A stretch of DNA of 64,000 nucleotides from Hafnia paralvei ATCC 29927 (GTDB lineage: Bacteria; Pseudomonadota; Gammaproteobacteria; Enterobacterales; Enterobacteriaceae): the NCBI RefSeq assembly GCF_001655005.1, contig NZ_LXET01000047.1:71316-135315 (forward strand). Direction: 5' to 3'. Each line of letters begins with the position of its first letter. Position 1 is the first letter of the stretch. Made by a program: the position numbers and the translations under genes. The notes beneath the pieces were generated by a model. The model made no database searches, was not told the origin of the DNA, and worked only from the letters and a program-made list of their open reading frames with translations. Shown piece after piece: positions 27,065 to 35,921 of this stretch.

Positions 27065-28261
27065 ATGTATAATTTTGATGAGATCATCGATCGCCGCGTC
27101 GATAAATGCCGTAAGTGGGATTACGACTATGTTTGCTCACGCTTTGGTGCCGTACCGAGAGACTTTATTCCCATGTGGATTGCCGATATGGACTTTAAAT
27201 CTCCACCCGAGGTGATTGAGGGCCTGCGCCAAATCGTGGAACACGGCACTTTTGGCTATACCTATTGCTTCGACGAATTTTACCAAGCGGTGATCGACTT
27301 TCAGGCCAAGCAGCACAATGCCCACGTCGAGCGCGAGTGGATCACGCTAACCTACGGCACCGTCTCAACGTTGCATTACACTATTCAGGCATTCTGCACA
27401 GAAGGTGATTGCATCCTTATGAATACACCGGTGTATGATCCTTTTGCACAGGCCGCCGAACGTCAAAAGGTACGTATTATTGCGAACCCTCTGGCGGTGA
27501 AAAATAACCGCTACCAGCTCAATTTCGAATTACTTGAAGACCAAATAAGACAGAATCAGCCTAAACTTTATCTCTTCTGTTCACCACACAACCCCTCTGG
27601 GAGAATTTGGAGTGCCGAAGAGATTCATCGAGTTTCCGATCTTTGTCAGAAATACGGGGTAATTCTCGTTATCGATGAGGTACATGCAGAACATATTTTA
27701 CAGGGCAACTTTATCAATGCGTTAAACAAGGATTGTGCCGCCCCAGACAATCTCATATTACTTACGTCACCGAATAAAGCGTTTAACCTTGGCGGATTAA
27801 AGACCTCTTACAGCATTATACCCAATGAGGCATTGCGCTCTCGTTTTCGCCAGCGGCTAGAGAAAAACTCAATTACCTCCCCTAATATGTTTGGCGTCTG
27901 GGGGTTAATTTATGCCTATAACCGAGGCTTACCATGGTTGAAAGCGCTCAACCAATATCTTGCAGAAAACGAGCGCTACCTTTATCAATTCATGAGTGAG
28001 CGCCTACCAACGCTCAAAATGATGCGAACAGAGTCCTCCTATCTAGCATGGGTAGACGTCAGCGCCACGGGTATGAGTGCCTATGATTTTACTCATCAGC
28101 TGGCGCATGAAACCGGTGTTGTTGTTGAAGATGGCACCCACTACGTGCAAAACGGTGAGAACTATATCCGCATTAACTTTGGCACGCCGAAGGCGTTGAT
28201 TGAACAAGCGATGGCGCGCTTAGAGGAATTTGTACAACGGCGTTGTTGTATAAAGAGATAA
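27065..28261 (+). CDS. malY: PatB/MalY-type PLP aminotransferase-fold cystathionine beta-lyase
   Basis: PLP enzyme of fold type I with beta C-S lyase activity; in E. coli MalY also binds and inhibits the activator MalT. The 398-residue product (E. coli 390) has WIADMDFKSPPEV near 40, FCSPHNPSGRIWS (substrate/cofactor loop), DEVHAEHI and the Schiff-base lysine K238 in SPNKAFNLGGLKTSY. It overlaps nothing, starts 14 bases after malX and shares its transcription. Whether it still regulates MalT cannot be read from the sequence. Confidence 0.92.
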   Translation: MYNFDEIIDRRVDKCRKWDYDYVCSRFGAVPRDFIPMWIADMDFKSPPEVIEGLRQIVEHGTFGYTYCFDEFYQAVIDFQAKQHNAHVEREWITLTYGTVSTLHYTIQAFCTEGDCILMNTPVYDPFAQAAERQKVRIIANPLAVKNNRYQLNFELLEDQIRQNQPKLYLFCSPHNPSGRIWSAEEIHRVSDLCQKYGVILVIDEVHAEHILQGNFINALNKDCAAPDNLILLTSPNKAFNLGGLKTSYSIIPNEALRSRFRQRLEKNSITSPNMFGVWGLIYAYNRGLPWLKALNQYLAENERYLYQFMSERLPTLKMMRTESSYLAWVDVSATGMSAYDFTHQLAHETGVVVEDGTHYVQNGENYIRINFGTPKALIEQAMARLEEFVQRRCCIKR

Positions 28262-28294
28262 CGTTTATACCCGTCACGGTTTGCTTGAACACTA

Positions 28295-28312
28295 GGGCGC
28301 AAGGATGCGCCC
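28295..28312 (+). terminator. Hairpin after malY
   Basis: GGGCGCA pairs with TGCGCCC around the loop AGGA, 34 bases after the malY stop. The T-run is poor (GTCGTCGCATTC), so it may be a pause or a weak terminator. Downstream yfgJ reads the opposite way. Confidence 0.5.
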
Positions 28313-28348
28313 GTCGTCGCATTCACTCTTTGCATTCACTCTCGAACG

Positions 28349-28570
28349 CTATTTTTCGCTATAGCTAAACTTCACACGTTTCTTGGATATCATCCCATGC
28401 CCATGCTGGCACAGATAGTCCACCGCGCCACAGGCTTTCAATTCCTGTAATGGTTTCCCGCATTCAGGGCAATCCGCGTGTTGATGGTATGCTTGCTGGC
28501 AGTTTGGGCAATAATAATCACCGTTTATCCACTGCATCTGTTGCTGACACTTTGGACACAACACGTCCAT
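28349..28570 (-). CDS. yfgJ: Small zinc-ribbon protein YfgJ
   Basis: A 73-residue protein with three CxxC zinc knuckles (CPKC at 5-8, CPNC at 21-24, CPEC at 34-37) and a further C-x5-C-x-H-x-H pattern (CGAVDYLCQHGHG), ending basic. E. coli YfgJ lies at the same place between xseA and der. Function unknown; rubredoxin-like or zinc-binding fold is likely. The AEC transporter gene begins on the same strand upstream, its stop being 9 bases before the yfgJ start, so the two may be cotranscribed. Confidence 0.9.
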   Translation of the reverse strand: MDVLCPKCQQQMQWINGDYYCPNCQQAYHQHADCPECGKPLQELKACGAVDYLCQHGHGMISKKRVKFSYSEK

Positions 28571-28579
28571 TTTAACCTC

Positions 28580-29536
28580 CTAAATCACACCCCAATTACG
28601 CAAGAAATAAAGCCCAAGCGCGGTCGTGAAAAAAGACCCAACGGTGGTAATCGCAATAATGTTCGCCGCAAGCGTGGCATTTCCTCCCATCGCCCGCGTC
28701 ATAACATAGCTGGCAGCCGCCGTTGGCGTCGACGTAAATAAGAACATCACGCCAAGTGTAACGCCCCGGAATCCAAGCAGCCAGCCTCCTAAGGTCATGA
28801 ATACCGGGACGGCGATCAGCTTTGCTGCACTTGCATATCCCGCAACGTTTGATGAGCTAAACATCGCGTGCCAGTCAATACTTGCTCCGGTACACAACAG
28901 CGCAAGCGGCAACGCCATGCCAGAGATAAATTTGCCAGTTGATGATAAAACCTCCGGCATCGGGAGCCGAGTGAAGGAATAACATAGACCAAGCACGATA
29001 CCAATAATCAATGGGTTAGTGATAACCCCGCGCAGTATTTTCCCCCAGCTGATTTTCTGCTGGCTATCCACGCTCAATGTGCGGGTGAGAGTCACAACCG
29101 ACAATACGTTAAACAGGATCACCGTTACGGCCATGTACATCGACCCAATGGCAACGCCTTCGCTACCATAGGCGCTGGCGCAATAAGCTAAACCAACAAT
29201 CGCCGTATTGGCGCGAAATCCTCCCTGAACAAAGATGCCACGCTCACGTGGCTCTTTTACCAACTTAAGCGCCACCAGCTCCAGCAGTAGAAAACTAATA
29301 ATCGTTGCGACTCCGCCGTAAACGACAAAGGCGAAGTTGTTGCCAAGCGTAGAGTGGTTAGTGGCAATGCTGAAAAACAACAGGCAAGGAAGAGAGAGAT
29401 TAAAAACGAGCCGAGTCGCACCATCGCAGAACGCATCGTCCAGCAGCCGTAATCGGCGTAACAACACTCCCAGTAGTAACATCAACAGATTAGGTACTGT
29501 GACACCGAAGGCAAAACTCCACGTCTCCCAAGACAT
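28580..29536 (-). CDS. AEC-family (auxin efflux carrier type) transporter
   Basis: Inner-membrane permease of the AEC family, about ten helices in two five-helix halves, usually an organic-acid or amino-acid carrier; substrate not predictable. The start was set at 29536 (MSWETWSFAFGVTVPNLLML) because AAGGA precedes it by 8 bases; a frame to 29587 is open but has no support. The 318-residue product has the asparagine/proline features of both halves: LSLPCLLFF, NTAIVGLAY and, in the second half, NPLIIGIVLGL and FTSTPTAAASYVM. It is an insertion relative to E. coli, between yfgJ and der. Confidence 0.87.
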   Translation of the reverse strand: MSWETWSFAFGVTVPNLLMLLLGVLLRRLRLLDDAFCDGATRLVFNLSLPCLLFFSIATNHSTLGNNFAFVVYGGVATIISFLLLELVALKLVKEPRERGIFVQGGFRANTAIVGLAYCASAYGSEGVAIGSMYMAVTVILFNVLSVVTLTRTLSVDSQQKISWGKILRGVITNPLIIGIVLGLCYSFTRLPMPEVLSSTGKFISGMALPLALLCTGASIDWHAMFSSSNVAGYASAAKLIAVPVFMTLGGWLLGFRGVTLGVMFLFTSTPTAAASYVMTRAMGGNATLAANIIAITTVGSFFTTALGLYFLRNWGVI

Positions 29537-29640
29537 ACTTAAATCCTTGTTGATGTCGAAAATACTTTGCAAGCAAAGAGAATACACTCAAAGCTTATAC
29601 AACGACTATATGCAACGCCGTAAAAAATAGAGAAAACCAT

Positions 29641-29670
29641 AAAAAAATGGGATGCATATTCTGCACCCCA
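29641..29670 (-). terminator. Terminator after der
   Basis: On the minus strand TGGGGTGCA and TGCATCCCA pair (one G-T wobble) around GAATA, followed directly by seven T residues. It lies about 27 bases after the der stop and ends the bamB-der end of the cluster. Confidence 0.9.
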
Positions 29671-29696
29671 TTGTGGTTTTTCGTTGTCAGTAAACG

Positions 29697-31184
29697 CTAT
29701 TTGCTCTTTTTGATATGAGCCAGCAGACGCTTACGTTTACGTAGCTGAGTTGGATTCAGCATATTGCGTTTACCCGCATACGGGTTGTCGCCTTCTTTAA
29801 ACTGAATGCGGATTGGCGTACCCATCACTTTCAGCGAGCGACGGAAGTAGTTCATCAGATAACGCTTGTAAGAATCAGCCAGATCTTTTACCTGATTACC
29901 GTGGATAACCACGATTGGCGGGTTATAGCCACCGGCATGCGCATATTTCAGTTTTACACGACGACCACGTACCAACGGCGGTTGATGATCTTCCTGCGCC
30001 ATATTCATGATACGAGTAAGTAAGGATGTACTCACGCGGCGAGTCGCACAATCATAGGCTTCTTGAATAGACTCAAACAGATTACCTACGCCGCTACCGT
30101 GCAGAGCGGAAATAAAGTGGATGCGGGCAAAATCAACAAAGCCCAAACGCAGATCCAGCATCTCTTTGACCTGAGTTTTGACATCTTCAGACAGTCCATC
30201 CCACTTATTCACCACAATCACCAGTGAGCGCCCACTATTCAGGATAAAGCCCAACAGCGACAGATCTTGGTCAGAAATACCTTCACGTGCATCAATCACC
30301 AACAATGCAACGTTGGAATCTTCAATCGCCTGCAGCGTTTTGATAACGGAGAATTTCTCAACGGTATCAGTCACTTTCCCACGCTTACGAACCCCAGCGG
30401 TATCAATCAGCACGTATTCGCGCTCATCGCGAACCATTGGGATGTAAATGCTGTCACGCGTCGTGCCCGGCATGTCGTAGACCACGACACGGTCTTCACC
30501 CAAAATACGGTTTGTAAGTGTGGACTTACCTACGTTAGGACGACCAACGATAGCGATTTTAATCGGCAGATCCTGAGGATTAAAGTCGTCCTCTTCCTCT
30601 TCAGCCAACTCTTCCGCTTCATCAGCTTCCTGCTCTGCCCAATAAGCGGCATTCGCCTCTTCTTCGGTCAGCTCACGCTCAGGTTCTGGCACACCCACAA
30701 ACGGAATCAGTGCTTCTTCAATCAGTTGAGCAACACCACGGCCATGAGAAGCAGCGATGGGATAAACCTCACCAAAGCCAAGCGAGTAAAAATCACCGAT
30801 AGCAACATCAGGGTCAATACCATCCGTTTTGTTCGCGACTAAGAAAGTGGCTTTTTCACGGCTACGCAGATGCTGAGCAATGCCCTCATCCGCTGGCATT
30901 AAGCCAGCACGAGCATCAACCATAAACAGCACGATATCAGCCTCTTCAATCGCCATCAGCGATTGCTCAGCCATATGCGTTTCAACACCGTTTTCAGTGC
31001 CATCAATACCACCGGTATCAATGATAATGAATTCATGACCACTCACTTCAGCACGACCGTATTTACGGTCACGGGTCAACCCAGGGAAATCCGCAACCAG
31101 AGCATCACGAGTATGCGTTAAGCGGTTAAATAAAGTGGATTTACCCACATTCGGGCGCCCGACCAGCGCGACGACAGGTATCAT
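29697..31184 (-). CDS. der: Ribosome-assembly GTPase Der (EngA)
   Basis: Essential double GTPase for 50S subunit maturation. The 495-residue product (E. coli 490) has two G domains, each with the P-loop GRPNVGKSTL (residues 8-17 and about 214-223), DTGG or DTAG switch motifs and NK(T/W)DG base-recognition motifs, joined by an acidic linker (EEANAAYWAEQEADEAEELA). A KH-like domain and a basic tail (RKRKRLLAHIKKSK) complete it. It is the last gene of the hisS-yfgM-bamB-der series. Confidence 0.97.
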   Translation of the reverse strand: MIPVVALVGRPNVGKSTLFNRLTHTRDALVADFPGLTRDRKYGRAEVSGHEFIIIDTGGIDGTENGVETHMAEQSLMAIEEADIVLFMVDARAGLMPADEGIAQHLRSREKATFLVANKTDGIDPDVAIGDFYSLGFGEVYPIAASHGRGVAQLIEEALIPFVGVPEPERELTEEEANAAYWAEQEADEAEELAEEEEDDFNPQDLPIKIAIVGRPNVGKSTLTNRILGEDRVVVYDMPGTTRDSIYIPMVRDEREYVLIDTAGVRKRGKVTDTVEKFSVIKTLQAIEDSNVALLVIDAREGISDQDLSLLGFILNSGRSLVIVVNKWDGLSEDVKTQVKEMLDLRLGFVDFARIHFISALHGSGVGNLFESIQEAYDCATRRVSTSLLTRIMNMAQEDHQPPLVRGRRVKLKYAHAGGYNPPIVVIHGNQVKDLADSYKRYLMNYFRRSLKVMGTPIRIQFKEGDNPYAGKRNMLNPTQLRKRKRLLAHIKKSK

Positions 31185-31264
31185 TGTTGAAGCCTCTATT
31201 ACTTAATTTAATTCCAAATACACGGGGAAAGATCGCGCCCGCGCAAGGACTTTTCAGAAGACGA

Positions 31265-31293
31265 AACGGCTCCTGAGGTGATCAGGAGCCGTT
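31265..31293 (-). terminator. Strong hairpin between bamB and der
   Basis: AACGGCTCCTGA pairs perfectly with TCAGGAGCCGTT over 12 bp around a 5-base loop. No long T-run follows on either strand, so it may be an attenuator, a processing site or an mRNA-protecting hairpin rather than a full terminator. Confidence 0.55.
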
Positions 31294-31374
31294 CCCAGAC
31301 GACCATATTGCCGCCCTAAATAATTGTTTTATAACCGTCTAACTTGGCATTAATACACCAAATCATTGGATATA

Positions 31375-32553
31375 TCAGCGGGTAAATGCGTAAACTTTAC
31401 CGCCGCGAGCCTGAATAATCAGCTTATCGCTGGCTACCAGCGGCGCGCTAAGAAGACCCGAACTGTCTACTTTCTGTTGAGCAACAAAACGACCGTCATC
31501 AGTATTCAACCAATGCAGGTAACCTTCGCTATCACCCACAACCAGATAACCGTTATACAACGCTGGAGCAGTCAGGTTACGATGCAGCAGATCGCTTTGT
31601 TTCCACAGAGATACACCACCGTCAGCGCTTAACGCCGCGACTCGATCATCTTGGTCAACAACGTAAATACGGCCTGCATCAACGATGAAATCGTTCACTG
31701 AACCCATTTCACGTTTCCATTGAATCTGACCAGAACGCAGATCCAAAGCCGCTAAGTTACCGTTATAACCGAGGGAGTATACAACACCATCAACAACGAT
31801 AGGGGTTGTATCCACGTCGTTCAGACGGTCAATCTCCGTTGAGCCCATTGGCTGAGCAACACGTTGCTGCCAAATCATTTGGCCCTGCTGCATCATCACC
31901 GCACTCACGCGTCCGTTATCACCGCCAACAATTGCTGCACCATAGGCAGTCGCAGGCGCTGATTCGCCGCGCAATGTCAGAGAAGGCATATCAAGGTTAA
32001 CGGTCCATTTGATTGCACCATCAGCCTCATTTAAAGCCTGCAGCATACCGTTTGCGGTATGAATTAATACCAATCCATCACTCACTACGGGACGAGAAAT
32101 CGCTTCGCCAGCAACCGTGGTTTTCCACGCTTCAGTACCGTCTTCAGCGTTCAATGCATATACCACTGCACGCTCAGACCCTACATAAACCTTGCCACCC
32201 GAAACCGCTAAGCCACCGGACAGCAGAGCTGTTTTATGCGAGAACCAGCCATCTTTCTCTGCCAAATTGACAGACCAGATCACATCGCCTTTTTCCGCAT
32301 CCATCGCTTTTACCACACCCATACGATCGGCGGCGTAAATGCGGTTATCCTGCCAAGTAGGACGCAGGTGAGAATAATATTCACCAATGCCGTCACCAAC
32401 CGATGTGCTCCAGACCTGAGTTGGTGTGAATTGGTTTTCAACTTTTGGCAACGGAGACATGGTTACAACGTCAGTTTCACTGCTGAACCAAGAGCATCCG
32501 CTCAAAAATGTTACAGACAGTAATCCCACCAAGAGCGTTTTACGCAATTGCAT
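31375..32553 (-). CDS. bamB: Outer-membrane protein assembly factor BamB
   Basis: Lipoprotein subunit of the BAM complex that folds beta-barrel proteins into the outer membrane. The 392-residue product (E. coli 392) has a lipoprotein signal with lipobox LSGC (Cys at 20, in FLSGCSWFSSE) and eight beta-propeller blades with PQQ-like repeats (for example GKVYVGSERAVVYALNAEDG, DGVVYSLGYNGNLAALDLRS). It lies 11 bases after yfgM on the same strand. Confidence 0.96.
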   Translation of the reverse strand: MQLRKTLLVGLLSVTFLSGCSWFSSETDVVTMSPLPKVENQFTPTQVWSTSVGDGIGEYYSHLRPTWQDNRIYAADRMGVVKAMDAEKGDVIWSVNLAEKDGWFSHKTALLSGGLAVSGGKVYVGSERAVVYALNAEDGTEAWKTTVAGEAISRPVVSDGLVLIHTANGMLQALNEADGAIKWTVNLDMPSLTLRGESAPATAYGAAIVGGDNGRVSAVMMQQGQMIWQQRVAQPMGSTEIDRLNDVDTTPIVVDGVVYSLGYNGNLAALDLRSGQIQWKREMGSVNDFIVDAGRIYVVDQDDRVAALSADGGVSLWKQSDLLHRNLTAPALYNGYLVVGDSEGYLHWLNTDDGRFVAQQKVDSSGLLSAPLVASDKLIIQARGGKVYAFTR

Positions 32554-32564
32554 TTATTATCCCC

Positions 32565-33185
32565 TTAGTTGGATAAATTGTTCAGTTTCATGCGCAGTAA
32601 AGCCTGCAAAGACTGGGAAGCATCAGAGGCCAAGCCTTTGCTGTATGCTTCGCGGGCGCCTTTTACATCGCCTTTCTTAACCAGTACATCGCCGCGTACG
32701 TCCTGCGCCATAGCAACCCAGCCGGTCGCCTTGACTAAATCCAGAGTTTTCAATGCGTCGTCCAGCTTATTCTCCTGTAGCTGAACACGAGCCAAACGCA
32801 AATCAATCAGGGATTTCAAGTTTTCATCTTTAGCTTGACCTTGGGCCCAAGCTAGCTGATGTTCAGCCTTAGCAAAGTCTTTCTGGTCAACTTCATGTTG
32901 CGCTAACTGCAACGCTGCTAACACACCATAGTTGTTAGCATTTTTTTCAATAAACTTTTCAGCTAACGCCACACCGTCAGCTTTACCGCCGGTCAGCGCC
33001 TCGCTTGCCTGCTGATAAGACTGGGAAGCCCCTGTCATTTCAGCCTGCTGGTGATTCTGCCAGTAACGCCAACCAAGCAGTGCACCAATCCCAATCACAA
33101 CACCAATCGCTAACGCCTTACCATTTTCAATAAAGAAGCGACGTAAGGCATCAACCTGTTCGTTCTCTGTGCTATAGACTTCCAC
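32565..33185 (-). CDS. yfgM: YfgM: membrane-anchored TPR-like periplasmic chaperone-network protein
   Basis: Ancillary SecYEG/PpiD-associated protein of the inner membrane implicated in periplasmic chaperone traffic and in Rcs signalling. The 206-residue product has an N-terminal cytoplasmic segment (VYSTENEQVDALRRFFIENG), one membrane helix (ALAIGVVIGIGALLGWRYW, about 25-43) and a TPR-like periplasmic domain (QLAWAQGQAKDENLKSLI, ALKTLDLVKATGWVAM). It starts 13 bases after the hisS stop. Confidence 0.94.
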   Translation of the reverse strand: MEVYSTENEQVDALRRFFIENGKALAIGVVIGIGALLGWRYWQNHQQAEMTGASQSYQQASEALTGGKADGVALAEKFIEKNANNYGVLAALQLAQHEVDQKDFAKAEHQLAWAQGQAKDENLKSLIDLRLARVQLQENKLDDALKTLDLVKATGWVAMAQDVRGDVLVKKGDVKGAREAYSKGLASDASQSLQALLRMKLNNLSN

Positions 33186-33198
33186 TGTTCTTTACTCC

Positions 33199-34473
33199 TT
33201 ACGCCAACATTGATGCCAGGATCGCAGCAACGTCGTCCTGTGCAATAGTTTGCTGATCGCCGCTTTGCAGATTTTTAACATTAATCTGACCCGCGTTCAT
33301 CTCATTTTCGCCTAATACCAGAGCGATGCGAGCGCCCCACTTATCAGCACGTGCAAACTGCTTCTTGAAATTGCCACCGCCATAGTTCGTCATCAGTTTG
33401 ACCTGCGGATAGGCATCACGAATTTTTTCAGCCAAACGCATCGCCGCACTCTGAGTGCCTTCACCAGAAGAAATCAGATAAACGTCAACCGCGCGCTGTG
33501 GCTGGAAGTCAGGGTTAACGGCTTGAACCAGAAGAACCAAACGTTCCAAGCCCATAGCAAACCCAACGGCTGGCGTGGCGTGCCCACCGAGTTGAGCAAC
33601 CAAACCATCATAACGCCCACCGGCACAAACGGTGCCCTGAGCGCCTAAGCTATTCGTCACCCACTCAAATACCGTGCGGTTGTAATAATCCAGTCCGCGC
33701 ACCAGACGCTCATTTACGGTATACGCAATACCCGCATCGTCGAGTAACTTACACAGGCCAGCAAAGTGCTCACGAGACTCTTCGTCGAGATATTCAGACA
33801 GGCGCGGCGCGTCATTCAGCAAGGCTTGTACTTCTGGATTCTTCGAATCTAGAACGCGCAGCGGGTTGCTGTACATACGACGCTTGCAATCTTCGTCCAG
33901 TTTATCTTTAAACTGTTCCAGATAAGCGACCAGCGCGTCACGGTAGTTCGCGCGAGCTTCCAGAGAACCGATTGAATTCAGTTCCAGAGAGACATGCTCA
34001 GAGATGCCTAGCGCACGCCACCAACGGGCAGTCAGCAGGATAAGCTCGGCGTCTACGTCAGGACCGTTTAGCCCAAAGACTTCGGCTCCTAACTGATGAA
34101 ACTGACGATAACGGCCTTTTTGCGGACGCTCATGACGGAACATCGGACCGATGTACCATAAGCGTTGTTCTTGATTGTACAGCAGACCATGCTCGATACC
34201 GGCACGCACACAGCCCGCAGTCCCTTCAGGACGCAAAGTCAGGCTGTCACCATTACGGTCATCGAAGGTGTACATCTCTTTTTCAACGACGTCGGTCACT
34301 TCACCAATCGCACGTTTGAATAACGGGGTCTGCTCTACAATCGGCAAACGGATTTCGCTGTAACCGTAGCTGGTCAGGACTTGTTTGAGCGCAGCTTCAA
34401 TCGGCTGCCAAAGCGCCGTGTCTTCCGGCAGGTAGTCGTTCATGCCACGAATAGCTTGGATATTCTTCGCCAC
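33199..34473 (-). CDS. hisS: Histidyl-tRNA synthetase
   Basis: Class II aminoacyl-tRNA synthetase; charges tRNA-His. The 424-residue product (same as E. coli) has motif 1 near residue 45-60, motif 2 with FRHERPQKGRYRQFHQLG (about 112-129), the histidine-specific loops LVRGLDYYNRTVFEW (258-272), motif 3 GLERL (near 309) and a C-terminal anticodon-binding domain (VDVYLISSGEG onward). It is followed by yfgM in the same transcript. Confidence 0.98.
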   Translation of the reverse strand: MAKNIQAIRGMNDYLPEDTALWQPIEAALKQVLTSYGYSEIRLPIVEQTPLFKRAIGEVTDVVEKEMYTFDDRNGDSLTLRPEGTAGCVRAGIEHGLLYNQEQRLWYIGPMFRHERPQKGRYRQFHQLGAEVFGLNGPDVDAELILLTARWWRALGISEHVSLELNSIGSLEARANYRDALVAYLEQFKDKLDEDCKRRMYSNPLRVLDSKNPEVQALLNDAPRLSEYLDEESREHFAGLCKLLDDAGIAYTVNERLVRGLDYYNRTVFEWVTNSLGAQGTVCAGGRYDGLVAQLGGHATPAVGFAMGLERLVLLVQAVNPDFQPQRAVDVYLISSGEGTQSAAMRLAEKIRDAYPQVKLMTNYGGGNFKKQFARADKWGARIALVLGENEMNAGQINVKNLQSGDQQTIAQDDVAAILASMLA

Positions 34474-34590
34474 GTCAATTCTCTATACTATTTAATTCAA
34501 AAAAATGAACCCGATTATGGAGGATTAGGGCAATCTCATCAATCGGGACATTGTTTAATCAAAGTAAACGACCATGCAGACCACGGTCGA

Positions 34591-35715
34591 TTACTTCTCG
34601 TCAATCTGGCTGACTTCAATGCGTTTATTCACATCCAACATTGAAGCTTTAGCACGGATCTTGGCTTCTAACTGATCGATCATCTTCTCGTTATCGAAGC
34701 GATCTTTCTGACGTACGCCGTCTTCATAGAAGCCGCTCTTATTGTGTCCGCCTGTCACGCCAATCGTTGAAACCAAAGCCTCGCCCGGACCGTTCACCAC
34801 GCAACCGATGATAGATACATCCATTGGCGTAATAATGTCTTCCAGACGCTGTTCGAGCGCGTTAACGGTACCAATAACGTCAAACTCCTGTCGTGAACAG
34901 GTTGGACAAGCGATAAAGTTAATCCCACGCGAACGAATGCGAAGAGACTTAAGGATATCGAAACCAACTTTCACTTCTTCGACAGGATCTGCGGCCAACG
35001 AAATACGTAACGTGTCACCAATACCTTCAGCCAGCAGCATGCCTAAACCCACCGCAGATTTAACCGATCCGCTACGCGCCCCGCCCGCTTCGGTGATCCC
35101 GAGGTGCAGCGGTTGATCGATACGGGAAGCCAATAAGCGATATGACTGTACGGCAAGGAAAACATCCGATGCTTTAACGCTGACTTTAAACTGATCGAAG
35201 TTAAGACGATCCAGAATGTCAACGTGGCGCATGGCTGATTCCAGCAAGGCTTCCGGCGTTGGCTCGCCGAATTTTTCCTGAATATCTTTTTCTAACGATC
35301 CACCGTTGATCCCGATACGAATCGGAATATTTTTATCACGAGCACAATCAACGACCGAACGAATACGGGACTCATTACCGATGTTGCCTGGGTTAATACG
35401 CAGGCAATCAACGCCATACTCAGCAACTTTTAGCGCAATGCGATAGTCGAAATGAATATCAGCGACCAGCGGCACAGAAACCTGCTGCTTAATAAGCTTG
35501 AATGCTTCAGCAGCATCCATGGTTGGAACTGATACACGTACAATATCAACGCCGACACGTTCGAGGGCGTGAATTTGTTTTACCGTTGCATCAACGTCCG
35601 TTGTTTTGGTATTTGTCATCGACTGCACGGCAATCGGTGCACCATCACCAATAGGCACATTGCCAACATAAATGCGGGTCGATTTTCTCCGCTTAATGGG
35701 CGACTCATTATGCAT
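34591..35715 (-). CDS. ispG: 4-hydroxy-3-methylbut-2-enyl-diphosphate synthase (flavodoxin) IspG
   Basis: Fe4S4 enzyme of the MEP isoprenoid pathway, converting MEcPP to HMBPP. The start was set at ATG 35715 (MHNESPIKRRKSTRIYVGNV, ribosome site GGAGAG); the open frame to 35745 has no homology. The 374-residue product (E. coli 372) has a TIM barrel and the cluster motif CPTCSRQEFD with a third cysteine in IIGCVVNGPGEA, whose glutamate is the fourth ligand. It is a known client of ErpA and of the Isc system, both also in this window. Confidence 0.97.
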   Translation of the reverse strand: MHNESPIKRRKSTRIYVGNVPIGDGAPIAVQSMTNTKTTDVDATVKQIHALERVGVDIVRVSVPTMDAAEAFKLIKQQVSVPLVADIHFDYRIALKVAEYGVDCLRINPGNIGNESRIRSVVDCARDKNIPIRIGINGGSLEKDIQEKFGEPTPEALLESAMRHVDILDRLNFDQFKVSVKASDVFLAVQSYRLLASRIDQPLHLGITEAGGARSGSVKSAVGLGMLLAEGIGDTLRISLAADPVEEVKVGFDILKSLRIRSRGINFIACPTCSRQEFDVIGTVNALEQRLEDIITPMDVSIIGCVVNGPGEALVSTIGVTGGHNKSGFYEDGVRQKDRFDNEKMIDQLEAKIRAKASMLDVNKRIEVSQIDEK

Positions 35716-35921
35716 ATTAACTCTCCATAAGTGCCGTACTATCAATGGGATAATGATTCTTCATAATCCAATATTTAACCAGCACTCAGGTAAACAAGAT
35801 ACTTATACTGCCAACGCTGCCAAAAATGAATCACCGAGACTAACCGTTGTTTGCAACGCCAGTTTTGGTGATCTCATCTATGCTCGCAGCGTACTGCGCT
35901 CACTATGAGTGATTGACTGGA

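Noticed and set aside
30267..30842. 191-codon frame opposite der
   Set aside because: Antisense shadow; no motif.
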